DNA of 13,963 bases from JACDAV01 sp036556145. Its GTDB lineage: Bacteria > Chloroflexota > Limnocylindria > Limnocylindrales > CSP1-4. The notes under the pieces were generated by a model, which saw only the letters and a list, made by a program, of their open reading frames with translations, did no database searches and had not been told where the DNA came from. This document shows, in pieces, positions 5,721-12,490 of the stretch. Each line of letters opens with the position of its first letter. Position 1 is the stretch's first letter. The translations under genes were made by a program, and so were the position numbers. Location: assembly GCA_036556145.1 (NCBI GenBank), contig DATBKB010000112.1, positions 1 to 13,963 on the forward strand, given 5' to 3'.

Positions 5721-7268
5721 TCAGCGGTTGATCGCGGCGTCGTCCACGAGCAGCGGCCACTCCGAACCCAGCCTGTCGTACCTTGCCCGCACGACTCCCG
5801 AGCTGCCGTCGAGGACCGCGACCGAGGCCTCGGACGATCCGGACGCGGACCTCGTCAGCGTGCCGACGACGACGTCCCGACCGTTCGGCGCGATCGCGAT
5901 CGAGACCACGTCGGGCTCAACCGACCACCGGCCCAGGAGCGCGAGGTCGGTCCGATCGAGGGCGAGGACCAGGCTCGCCTCGCCGGGATTCTCGAAGCCA
6001 TCACCGGACATCGCCACGACGTAGAGACGATCCGCGGTGAGGGCGAGCCCGGGCTCGAGGAGGATCTTTGCGAGAGCGGCCGGGGCGATCCAGTTCGACG
6101 CGGCGCGGACGAGACGTTCCAGCGGCGATCGAGCCGCGGTCGGGGTCTCGATCTTCGTCGCGGCTTCCACGCGCATCGCGGCAAGGTCGACCCGCGCCGC
6201 GCGATGAGTGAACGGATCCCAGAGGAACAGCGTCGACGAGCGTTCGTCGAGGAGCTGCATCGGATAGGCACCCTGCAGGCTCTCGTGGAGGTCGAGCTCG
6301 CTCATCCGGCCGGTCGGAATGTCGACCTTCCGGACGAAACCCTCGGTGCCCGCCGGGCCGTGGCAGATGGCGACGACGGTGTCGGCGTCGAGGAGGCGCG
6401 GTCCGGCGTCCAGACAGCGACCGTCGGACCGGTCACCGGACAGACCGATGCCGGGGACCGGCTCCAGGCCGCCGACTGTCATGCCATCGATCCGGGCAAC
6501 GAAGTGCCGGTCATCGACCGCCGCCACCTGGTTGTAGCCGGCAGCGCTGACGAGGATTCGCGAGCCGTTTTGGGAGAAGCCGATCGTCAGCCACGTTCCA
6601 ACGCCCCGGACCGCCTTCAGTGGGTCGACGGCGATCGTCTGGAGAACCGTCGCCCGCGCCGGATCCACGACAAGCAGCGACCGCTCGAAGGTCTCCGCGC
6701 CCCGCACCGTGAGGCCCACAGCGAGGAGACGGCCGTTGGGCGACAGGGCGGCCGTCGTGACCACCGTCTCGGACTGGTCGTTCGTGCTTCGCGTGGCGTC
6801 CCAGCGCCCCCTCACCGTGGTGAGCTCGCGCGCGTCGGAAACGCCCTGGCCGTCGATCCTGCCGAGCGAGACCTTGACGACCTCGCCGCCCTCGACACGC
6901 GTGACCTCGGTGCACACGCAGATGAAGGTTCCATTCGGCAGGCGCAGGACCTTGTCCCGCCAGTCGTGCGTGCCGATCGCTCGACCCACGTCCCCGGTGC
7001 GAAGGTCGAGCCCGCGGAGGTCGCTGCCGGACCGGAGCCAGACGGTGCCCGTCGGCCGCGGGCCGACGGGCGTGGATGCCGGCCCCGACCGTTGCGCCGC
7101 CCCGGCCGGAAGGGCCCCGATCGCCTCGTCGCGGGGTCCTGTCGCGATCCGAGCTGCGCCAAGCCAGGCGGCGATGGCTCCCAGGACGGCGAGCCACACG
7201 GCCAGCCCGATCCGGGACCGCCGACCGCGGCCGACGCGCGTGACCGCGAAGGTGGCGTCTTCGCTCAT
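5721..7268 (-). CDS. Membrane-anchored beta-propeller-like protein, function unknown
   Basis: The 515-residue product has a short basic cytoplasmic tail (RVGRGRRSR), one transmembrane helix at about 19-38 and a Pro/Ala/Gly linker to about residue 73. An extracytoplasmic domain follows, built of repeated beta-rich units. Several units carry WD40/YVTN-like phrases: TTAALSPNGRLLAVGL, WLTIGFSQNGSRILVSA, ARIDGMTVGGLEPVPG, SSTLFLWDPFTHRAARVDL and VSIAIAPNGRDVVVGTL. The '-SPNGR-lavg-' pattern is typical of propeller blades that bind ligands or partners rather than catalyse. Cys117 and Cys119 (FICVCTEV) could be redox- or metal-active. ATG 7268 is the natural start just before the basic tail; no clear -10 or Shine-Dalgarno is seen. 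It diverges from ltaE across 59 bp. I recognise the architecture only. Confidence 0.8.
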   Translation of the reverse strand: MSEDATFAVTRVGRGRRSRIGLAVWLAVLGAIAAWLGAARIATGPRDEAIGALPAGAAQRSGPASTPVGPRPTGTVWLRSGSDLRGLDLRTGDVGRAIGTHDWRDKVLRLPNGTFICVCTEVTRVEGGEVVKVSLGRIDGQGVSDARELTTVRGRWDATRSTNDQSETVVTTAALSPNGRLLAVGLTVRGAETFERSLLVVDPARATVLQTIAVDPLKAVRGVGTWLTIGFSQNGSRILVSAAGYNQVAAVDDRHFVARIDGMTVGGLEPVPGIGLSGDRSDGRCLDAGPRLLDADTVVAICHGPAGTEGFVRKVDIPTGRMSELDLHESLQGAYPMQLLDERSSTLFLWDPFTHRAARVDLAAMRVEAATKIETPTAARSPLERLVRAASNWIAPAALAKILLEPGLALTADRLYVVAMSGDGFENPGEASLVLALDRTDLALLGRWSVEPDVVSIAIAPNGRDVVVGTLTRSASGSSEASVAVLDGSSGVVRARYDRLGSEWPLLVDDAAINR

Positions 7269-7312
7269 GCCACCCGTACACCGGTCCGGCGGGTCCGGTT
7301 CCCCGGTCGACC

Positions 7313-7327
7313 TATACTCGGCGGCCC
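7313..7327 (+). promoter_or_regulatory. -10 box (TATACT) of the ltaE operon
   Basis: TATACT at 7313-7318 is the closest match to TATAAT in front of any protein gene here. It ends 9 nt before ATG 7328, so any leader would be only about 0-3 nt long, and no Shine-Dalgarno is present. A good -35 is not visible. It would drive the genes from the aldolase to the second cyclophilin. Confidence 0.6.
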
Positions 7328-8473
7328 ATGGCTCAGCCCGTCATCGACCTCCGCTCCGACACCGTCACGAAGCCCTCGCCCGAGATGCGCCGGGCGATGG
7401 CCGAGGCCGAGGTCGGTGACGACGTCTTCGGCGACGACCCGACCGTCAACGCGCTCGAGGAGCGCGCCGGGGAGCTGCTCGGCAAGGAGGCGGCGGTCTT
7501 CGTCGCAAGCGGCACGATGGGCAACCTCGTCTCGCAGCTCGCCCACCTGTCCCGCGGCCAGGAGACGATCGCCGGCCGCGAGCATCACGTCGTCGTTCAC
7601 GAGGCGGCCGGCCACGCCGTCATCGTCGGCACGAGCATCCGGACGCTCTCCGAGCGAGCCGACGGCACGCTCGATCCGGCCGAGGTCGCCGACGCGTTCC
7701 GCGATCCGACCGATCCGCACGAGCCGATCACCGGCCTCATCGCGCTCGAGAACACCCATGCCCAGTCGATGGCGCAGCCGCTCACGCCGGCCTACACCGC
7801 GACGATCGCGGCGATCGCCCACGAGCGCGGCATCCCACTCCACATCGACGGAGCGCGGATCTGGAACGCCGCGGTCGCGCTCGGGGTGAGCGGCCGGGAG
7901 CTCGCCGCGCCGGCCGACAGCGTCACGTTCTGCCTGTCGAAGGGGCTCGCCTGCCCGGTCGGGTCGGTGGTCGTCGGCGGCCGCGAGTTCATCGCGCGCG
8001 CGCGCCGTGCTCGCAAGCTCGTCGGTGGCGGGATGCGACAGGCGGGGATCCTCGCCGCGGCCGGCCTCGTCGCGCTTCGCGACGGCGACGCGGGCATGAT
8101 CGATCGCCTGGCCGAGGACCATGCCAACGCCCGCCGGCTCGCGGAGGGACTCGCCGGCCTCGACGGCATCACCTCGCCGGGCGGGATCCTGCAGCCGACG
8201 GCCGGCCGGCTCGATCCCGATCGCGTCCGGACGAACTTCGTCGTCTTCCGCGTCGATCGCGACCGGGCGGCGTTCCTCGCGGCGCTGCAGGCGCGAGGCA
8301 TCCTGATGATCGAGTTCCCGCACGGCACGATCCGGGCGGTGACGCACTACGGCATCTCCGCCGGAGACATCGACCGCACGATCGCCGCAACCGCCGAAGC
8401 GCTGGCCGAGAGCGGCGGGCGCCGTGCCGGCCAGACCGGCAGTCGATCCCACGTCGGCGCCGCGCCGGCCTGA
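7328..8473 (+). CDS. ltaE: L-threonine aldolase (low-specificity, PLP-dependent)
   Basis: A 381-residue fold-type I PLP enzyme that cleaves L-threonine or L-allo-threonine to glycine and acetaldehyde. Family marks are IDLRSDTVTKPSPEMRRAM at 6-24, VGDDVFGDDPTVNALE at 29-44, the phosphate loop SGTMGN at 61-66, and the His that stacks on PLP near REHHVVVHEAAG (residue 86 or 87). The PLP-nitrogen Asp174 and Arg177 lie in HIDGARIWN, and the Schiff-base lysine is Lys205 in CLSKGLACPVGS. Ten to twenty C-terminal residues form a low-complexity Gly/Arg/Ala tail beyond the family core. ATG 7328 is fixed by homology and by TATACT just upstream. It is first in a five-gene same-strand run, with DUF885 starting 31 bp after its stop. 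Confidence 0.95.
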   Translation: MAQPVIDLRSDTVTKPSPEMRRAMAEAEVGDDVFGDDPTVNALEERAGELLGKEAAVFVASGTMGNLVSQLAHLSRGQETIAGREHHVVVHEAAGHAVIVGTSIRTLSERADGTLDPAEVADAFRDPTDPHEPITGLIALENTHAQSMAQPLTPAYTATIAAIAHERGIPLHIDGARIWNAAVALGVSGRELAAPADSVTFCLSKGLACPVGSVVVGGREFIARARRARKLVGGGMRQAGILAAAGLVALRDGDAGMIDRLAEDHANARRLAEGLAGLDGITSPGGILQPTAGRLDPDRVRTNFVVFRVDRDRAAFLAALQARGILMIEFPHGTIRAVTHYGISAGDIDRTIAATAEALAESGGRRAGQTGSRSHVGAAPA

Positions 8474-8492
8474 TCGATCGCACGCCGAGAAC

Positions 8493-8499
8493 GAGGAGG
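8493..8499 (+). promoter_or_regulatory. Shine-Dalgarno for the DUF885 gene
   Basis: GAGGAGG ends 5 nt before GTG 8505. It fixes that GTG as the start although the frame is open further upstream, overlapping ltaE. It contrasts with the Shine-Dalgarno-less starts of genes that head transcription units here. Confidence 0.85.
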
Positions 8500-8504
8500 A
8501 GCAC

Positions 8505-10187
8505 GTGACGATCCCCGCGCCCGAGGTCGAGCTCACCCGCCCCGCGCCGAGCGCGGCACCAGGTCCGCGCGATGGCGACTTCTACGACCTCGTCGAGTCG
8601 CGGTTCCGCCGGATCGTCCGCGAGAACCCGGTCGTCGCGACGTACCTCGGCATCCACACCGAGGACGACCGCTGGGGGGACGGCAGCCGCGACCAGGTCC
8701 TCGGCGAGCTCGAGGCGGACAAGCGCCACCTCGCGGCCGTCGAGGCGATCGACGCCGGCGACCTGTCCGCCGAGGCCGCCCTCGAGCGCGAGCTCGAGCT
8801 TCATAACCTCCGCCAGGACGTCTTCCGGACCGAGGTCATCAGGACGTGGGAGCGCCGCTCGACCGCGCTCGACGCGGTCGGCGACGGCCTTTTCCTGCTG
8901 TTCGCCCGCGACTTCGCGCCGCTGCAGGATCGCCTCGGTTCGATCGCCGCTCGCCTCGAGGCCATCCCGGCCTACCTCGACGAGCACCGGACCCGGCCGG
9001 CGGGACCGCAGGTGCGGCTCTGGCAGCGCCTCGAGATCGAGGCAGCGGCCGATCTCCCGTCGTTCATCGACGAGATCATCGCGGCGGGCCGCGGCGCGCT
9101 CCCGGATCGGGAGCAGCGCCGGCTCGAGACGGCCGCCGACGGTGCCCGACGCGCGATCGCCGAGTACGGCACGTGGCTCGAGGCGTCGCTCGCCAAGGGC
9201 ACCGACGAATGGGCGCTCGGTCGCGAGCGCTACGACCGGCTCGTCGACCTGCGCGCGTTCGACGGCCTCGACTCCGATGCCATCCTCGAGATCGGCCACC
9301 AGCAGCTCGCCGAAAACAAGGCCGCGCGCGTCGCCGCCGCCAGGGAGATCGACGCGAAGGCCTCCGAGGCCGAGGTCATCGATCGGATCAAGAGCGACCA
9401 CCCGGCCACGTTCGAGGACGCGCTCCAGGCCTACCGCGACGTGATGTTCCGGGCCCGCCAGCACCTCATCGACCGCGACATCGTCACGGTCCCCGACGAC
9501 GAGCGGATCGAGGTCGTCCCGACGCCCGACTACCTCCGCAACGTCGTGCCGTTCGCCGCCTACTTCGAGCCGCCGAAGTTCGACGCCAACCCATCCGGGA
9601 TCTACATCGTCACGCCGTCCGTCAACGACGACCCGAACGCGATGCGCGAGCACAACTTCAGCTCGATCAGCAACACGAGCATCCACGAGGCGTACCCGGG
9701 CCACCACCTCCAGCTCTCGGTGGCGACGCGGCACCCGAGCCTGACCCGGATCCTCATCGACGCGCCGGAGTTCGTCGAAGGCTGGGGGATGTACTCCGAG
9801 CAGATGATGCGCGAGCAGGGCTTCGACGACGCCCCGAACTTCCGGCTCAACATGTACACCGACGCGATCTGGCGGGCGTGCCGGATCATCCTCGACATCC
9901 GGATGCACCGCGGCGAGGTCGACGTCGAGGAGGCGGTGCGCTTCCTCGTCGCCGAGACGAGCTTCGAGGAGCCGAACGCCCGGGCCGAGGTCAACCGCTA
10001 CACCTACACGCCGACCTACCAGCTGTCGTACCTGCTGGGCAAGGTGCTCCTGCTCCAGCTGCGGGCCGACGAGCAGCGCCGGCTCGGCAAGCGGTTCAGC
10101 CTGCGGGCGTTCCACGACACGCTGCTGCGCAACGCGTCGCTGCCGATCAGCTTCCACCGGCGGCTGCTGGCCGCAGACGGCCGCTGA
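8505..10187 (+). CDS. DUF885 family protein (predicted zinc metallopeptidase-like)
   Basis: A 560-residue cytosolic protein (no signal peptide), full length for DUF885 (PF05960), a family remote from M32/M3-type gluzincin peptidases. It starts FYDLVESRFRRIVRENPVVATYLGIHT (26-52), the usual family opening with the P--AT-LG-H phrase. The predicted metal site is TSIHEAYPGHHLQ with HEAYPGHH at 394-401, supported by the second conserved block EGWGMYSEQM at 425-434 and the C-terminal YLLGK. The middle is a long helical region. Few DUF885 members have a defined substrate. The start is GTG 8505, 5 nt after GAGGAGG. The next gene starts 9 bases after its stop codon, so the two are translated from one mRNA. 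Confidence 0.92.
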   Translation: MTIPAPEVELTRPAPSAAPGPRDGDFYDLVESRFRRIVRENPVVATYLGIHTEDDRWGDGSRDQVLGELEADKRHLAAVEAIDAGDLSAEAALERELELHNLRQDVFRTEVIRTWERRSTALDAVGDGLFLLFARDFAPLQDRLGSIAARLEAIPAYLDEHRTRPAGPQVRLWQRLEIEAAADLPSFIDEIIAAGRGALPDREQRRLETAADGARRAIAEYGTWLEASLAKGTDEWALGRERYDRLVDLRAFDGLDSDAILEIGHQQLAENKAARVAAAREIDAKASEAEVIDRIKSDHPATFEDALQAYRDVMFRARQHLIDRDIVTVPDDERIEVVPTPDYLRNVVPFAAYFEPPKFDANPSGIYIVTPSVNDDPNAMREHNFSSISNTSIHEAYPGHHLQLSVATRHPSLTRILIDAPEFVEGWGMYSEQMMREQGFDDAPNFRLNMYTDAIWRACRIILDIRMHRGEVDVEEAVRFLVAETSFEEPNARAEVNRYTYTPTYQLSYLLGKVLLLQLRADEQRRLGKRFSLRAFHDTLLRNASLPISFHRRLLAADGR

Positions 10188-10195
10188 CGGCGGGC

Positions 10196-10897
10196 ATGCA
10201 GGTCATCCCCGCGATCGACGTCCAGGGCGGCCGATCGCGCGTCGTGTTCTGGCCCGGCGCGTCGGCCGGCATCGGCGCGCCGACCGATCGGCCCGACCGG
10301 ATCGCCGCGCGGTTCGTTGAGCTGGGGGCACCGCTCGTCCACGTGGTCGACGTCGACGGCGCGCGGCTCGGCCGGCCCGGCAACCTCGACGCGATCGGTG
10401 CGATCGCGTCGCGGGTCGCCGTGCCGATCCAGGTGGCGGGCGGGCTCGAGGGCGCGGACCAGATCCGGCTCGCGTTCGCGGCCGGGGCGACGCGGGTCGT
10501 GCTGGGAGCGGCGATCGCGGACGACCTGGGCCTGTTGCGAGCCTGCCTCGCGGTCGCCGGCGACTGGCTGGCCGTCGGGCTCGACGCCCGGCCCGATCGG
10601 ATCGCGGCGTTTCCGTGGCGACGACCCGCGCCGCCGACGCTCGATTCGCTCGTCGGGGAGCTCGCAGGTGTCGGGGTGCGGCGGGTCGTGCTCGGCCATG
10701 GCGGCGACGCGCCGGACGCCGCGCCGCTTGGCGGCCTGGCTCGGACGCACGACGTCGAGGTGCTGGTCGCCGGCGGCGCGACCGAGCTCGATGCACTCCG
10801 CCGGCTGCGGGACGCGGGAGTCGCGGGCGTGATCCTGGGCGAGGCCCTGCTGTCGGGGTCGATCGACTTTCCCGCCGCGCTCGAGGCGGCCGCGTGA
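10196..10897 (+). CDS. hisA: HisA-like (ProFAR isomerase family) TIM-barrel protein, divergent
   Basis: The 233-residue length suits HisA, which isomerises ProFAR to PRFAR in histidine synthesis by an Amadori rearrangement. The half-barrel pattern is present: IPAIDVQGG with catalytic Asp8, LVHVVDVDGARLGRPGN at 47-63, phosphate loop VPIQVAGGL at 76-84, GATRVVLGAAI at 97-107, LAVGLDARPD with the second acid Asp130, and the second phosphate loop VLVAGGA then GVILGEAL. Deviations from standard HisA are the loop after beta1 (no R--QGDY), AGG instead of GGG in the first phosphate loop, and LGHGGDAPD where HisA has the D-I-RDGT motif. It may be a working but divergent HisA or a paralogue with another sugar-phosphate substrate. 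No his genes adjoin it. It overlaps the next gene by GTGA. Confidence 0.75.
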   Translation: MQVIPAIDVQGGRSRVVFWPGASAGIGAPTDRPDRIAARFVELGAPLVHVVDVDGARLGRPGNLDAIGAIASRVAVPIQVAGGLEGADQIRLAFAAGATRVVLGAAIADDLGLLRACLAVAGDWLAVGLDARPDRIAAFPWRRPAPPTLDSLVGELAGVGVRRVVLGHGGDAPDAAPLGGLARTHDVEVLVAGGATELDALRRLRDAGVAGVILGEALLSGSIDFPAALEAAA

Positions 10898-11514
10898 GGC
10901 TCGTCCGGTCGCTCGTGGTCCTCGCCGCCGTTGCGGTCGTCGCGGGGTGCTCGACCAGCGGTTCGGGGGCGAGCCCGTCGCCCACAGCCGATGCGTTCCA
11001 GCCCGCGTGCCCGACGTCGCAACCGCCGCCGCTCCCGGCCGGCGAGACCCGAACCGTCACGATCGAGACGGAGAAGGGCCGCATCGTCGTCCGCGTCGAG
11101 GGCGCCCTGTCGCCGATCGCCGCCGGGAACTTCGTGGCGCTCGCCGGCTGCGGCTTCTACGACGGCGTCGTCTTCCACCGTGTCGTGCCCGGGTTCGTCA
11201 TCCAGGGCGGCGACCCGAGCGGCAACGGCACCGGCGGCCCGGGCTACACGATCCAGGACGAGCCGGTGACGTCGGTCTATCGCCGCGGGACGCTGGCGAT
11301 GGCGCGGACCCGCGAGCCGAACTCGCAGGGCTCCCAGTTCTTCATCGTCCTCGACGACTCCGCCGCCGCCAACGGCCTGGCGGACGCCAACACCTACGCG
11401 ATCTTCGGCCAGGTCACCGAGGGCATGGACGTCGTCGACGCGATTGCCGCCGCGGCCGATGCGCAGCTACCCAGCGACCCGGTCGTGATGACGAAGGTCA
11501 CCGTCGGGCCTTGA
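10894..11514 (+). CDS. Lipoprotein cyclophilin-type peptidyl-prolyl isomerase
   Basis: A 206-residue exported cyclophilin. The N-terminus MRLVRSLVVLAAVAVVAGC is a lipoprotein signal with lipobox VAGC and Cys19. A Ser/Pro/Thr-rich linker (to about 50) then leads to the isomerase domain at about 53-205. Active-site motifs are FHRVVPGFVIQGG at 94-106 (catalytic Arg96) and NSQGSQFF at 143-150. The loop DEPVTSVYRRGTLAMA matches bacterial cyclophilins. It would catalyse cis-trans proline isomerisation during folding outside the membrane. It starts at GTG 10894, overlapping the stop of the HisA-like gene as GTGA, so translation is coupled. The next gene is a second cyclophilin without export signal, 46 bp downstream. 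Confidence 0.93.
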   Translation: MRLVRSLVVLAAVAVVAGCSTSGSGASPSPTADAFQPACPTSQPPPLPAGETRTVTIETEKGRIVVRVEGALSPIAAGNFVALAGCGFYDGVVFHRVVPGFVIQGGDPSGNGTGGPGYTIQDEPVTSVYRRGTLAMARTREPNSQGSQFFIVLDDSAAANGLADANTYAIFGQVTEGMDVVDAIAAAADAQLPSDPVVMTKVTVGP

Positions 11515-11547
11515 GCCGACGCGCCGCGCCGCCGCGGACCGAAAGAC

Positions 11548-11553
11548 AGGAGG
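11548..11553 (+). promoter_or_regulatory. Shine-Dalgarno for the second cyclophilin
   Basis: A perfect AGGAGG ends 7 nt before ATG 11561, the strongest ribosome binding site in the window. No -10-like box lies in the 46-bp gap, so the gene is probably read from the upstream mRNA. Confidence 0.85.
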
Positions 11554-11560
11554 AATCCCG

Positions 11561-12052
11561 ATGACGAGAGCCACGATCGCCACCGACAAGGGCGACATCG
11601 AGGTCGAGCTCGACACCGAGAATGCGCCAAAGGCCACGAAAAACTTCGTGGACCTCGCGAAGAAGGGCTATTACGACGGCGTCATCTTCCACCGGGTCAT
11701 CCCCGGCTTCGTCATCCAGGGCGGGGACGGCCAGTACGGCAAGAAGGCGAAGCTCGACACCGGCCGGGTCGGGACGGGCGGCCCCGGCTACAAGTTCGAG
11801 GACGAGCCGGTCAAGGGCGAGTACCGGCGGGGCGCTCTGGCGATGGCCAACGCCGGCCCGAATACGAACGGAAGCCAGTTCTTCATCTGCCACCAGGACC
11901 TGACCGGGCGGCTCCCCAAGAACTACACCCTGTTCGGCCAGGTCACCCGTGGGCTCGAGGTGGTCGACGCCATCGCGGCCGGCCGGACCGGGCCCGGGGA
12001 TCGGCCCCTGGAGCCGGTCGCCATGACCGGGGTGACCGTCCACGAGGATTAA
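11561..12052 (+). CDS. ppiB: Cytosolic cyclophilin-type peptidyl-prolyl cis-trans isomerase
   Basis: A 163-residue single-domain cyclophilin of normal bacterial PpiB length, with no signal peptide. Conserved features are GDIEVELDTENAPKATKNF at 11-29, the catalytic block FHRVIPGFVIQGG at 43-55 with Arg45, GGPGYKFEDEPVKGEYRRGALAMA at 73-96, and NTNGSQFFI at 101-109. LFGQVTRGLEVVDAI covers 124-138. The human cyclophilin-A Trp121 position is replaced by the LPKNYTLFG segment usual in bacteria. It closely parallels the upstream lipoprotein cyclophilin in motif order and wording, which suggests an old tandem duplication with one copy exported. It is the last gene of the run that starts at ltaE; no hairpin terminator is visible just after its stop. 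Confidence 0.95.
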   Translation: MTRATIATDKGDIEVELDTENAPKATKNFVDLAKKGYYDGVIFHRVIPGFVIQGGDGQYGKKAKLDTGRVGTGGPGYKFEDEPVKGEYRRGALAMANAGPNTNGSQFFICHQDLTGRLPKNYTLFGQVTRGLEVVDAIAAGRTGPGDRPLEPVAMTGVTVHED

Positions 12053-12115
12053 GCCCGGCTTGCTCCCCGCAGACGAAAGATTAAGGAATTTACACCATGC
12101 CTTGCGACAAAACCC
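12053..12115. other. AT-richer intergenic stretch upstream of the small-RNA promoter
   Basis: Between the ppiB stop and the small-RNA -35 the composition changes, with runs such as GACGAAAGATTAAGGAATTT and GACAAAAC that are unusual for this GC-rich window. No gene, hairpin or repeat is seen. It could act as an UP-element or regulator-binding region for the adjacent promoter, which is inference from position and composition. Confidence 0.5.
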
Positions 12116-12144
12116 TTGGATTCCCGTGTGCGGAGGGGTAGAGT
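12116..12144 (+). promoter_or_regulatory. Promoter of the candidate small RNA (TTGGAT-N17-TAGAGT)
   Basis: TTGGAT at 12116-12121 and TAGAGT at 12139-12144 are separated by exactly 17 nt, the optimal housekeeping-sigma spacing. Transcription would begin near 12150-12151. Unlike the protein genes, no start codon follows at leaderless distance, which points to a non-coding transcript. Confidence 0.7.
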
Positions 12145-12150
12145 AACGGG

Positions 12151-12327
12151 GCTGCAACGCGCAGTCGGAAGCTGCCCCAGCGACAAGGTCATGGGTAGGT
12201 AGGGTCAGGGTAGTCGGTGCAGCCGACGTGATAGATGCCCTTGACGCGTGGCAGAAACGTCCGCCTCGGCGGATGCTTTCACCGGGACAGCAACGAAGCG
12301 GCTCCTTCGGGAGCCGCTTCGGTTTTT
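12151..12327 (+). ncRNA. Candidate structured small RNA of about 175 nt, family not recognised
   Basis: The segment lies between a good promoter and a strong intrinsic terminator and has no credible ORF: the ATG at 12191 ends after three codons, and the ATG at 12235 has no ribosome binding site and reads through the terminator. Local helices are visible. The 5' hairpin pairs CTGC (12152-12155) with GCAG (12161-12164); alternatively GGGGC-U-GC (12148-12155) pairs with GC-U-GCCCC (12171-12178). A central stem-loop pairs GTCGG (12213-12217) with CCGAC (12223-12227) and is extended by GTCAGGG (12204-12210) with CCC-T-TGAC (12238-12245). A third hairpin, CGTCCGC-CTCG-GCGGATG, spans 12258-12275. 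I tested it by eye against tmRNA, RNase P RNA, SRP RNA, 6S RNA and common riboswitches and saw no convincing match. It may be a trans-acting RNA or a lineage-specific structured RNA. Confidence 0.7.
12294..12327 (+). terminator. Intrinsic terminator of the candidate small RNA
   Basis: CGAAGCGGCTCC pairs perfectly with GGAGCCGCTTCG (12 bp) across a TTCG tetraloop (12306-12309) and is followed by G and five Ts (12323-12327). It is the only hairpin in the window with a real T-run, and it shows that a transcript is meant to end here, well before the next gene. Confidence 0.95.
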
Positions 12328-12367
12328 CCGGCTGATTTCGCTCCCTCGGCTGCTTTGTCCTGCCCAA

Positions 12368-12418
12368 GCACCCGTGCCAGGCGCGCCGGCGCGGCTCACC
12401 CGCCGCGGCACCGGGTGC
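12368..12418. repeat. Long GC-rich inverted repeat upstream of the membrane-protein gene
   Basis: GCACCCGTGCC (12368-12378) pairs with GGCACCGGGTGC (12407-12418): 11 bp with one bulged base. The 28-nt interior can form its own helix (GCGG-CTCAC-CCGC). No T-run follows in either direction. It could be a cruciform, an operator-like site or a T-less terminator. Confidence 0.6.
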
Positions 12419-12490
12419 GTATCTGGACCTCTGTGCCTGCGCAGGGCGGGCGGTTCGGGGCGCGGGCCCGGCCCCCCTTCGTACCCCTCG

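Noticed and set aside
3948..7889. A 1313-codon open frame on the plus strand
   Set aside because: It runs antisense through capA, the tRNA and the propeller gene and then out of frame into ltaE. Its translation is Arg/Asp/Glu/Gly-rich and featureless, which is the expected shadow of GC-rich codon use on the opposite strand.
8169..10157. A 662-codon minus-strand open frame opposite the DUF885 gene
   Set aside because: It shows the same shadow composition with no motif or signal, and lies wholly antisense to a well-supported gene with a Shine-Dalgarno and metal-site motifs.
12191..12202. A leader peptide in the small RNA (ATG at 12191)
   Set aside because: It terminates after three codons (Met-Gly-Arg), with no Shine-Dalgarno.
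12185..12255. SRP (4.5S) RNA-like words (GGTCAGG-like, GCAGCC, AGATG) within the small RNA
   Set aside because: The order is suggestive, but the conserved GGAA tetraloop and asymmetric loop are missing and the hairpin here has a UGCAG loop. I judge the resemblance accidental.
12148..12327. tmRNA because the region starts GGGGCTG
   Set aside because: It is far too short and has no tRNA-like 3' end with T-arm and CCA and no tag-peptide frame.
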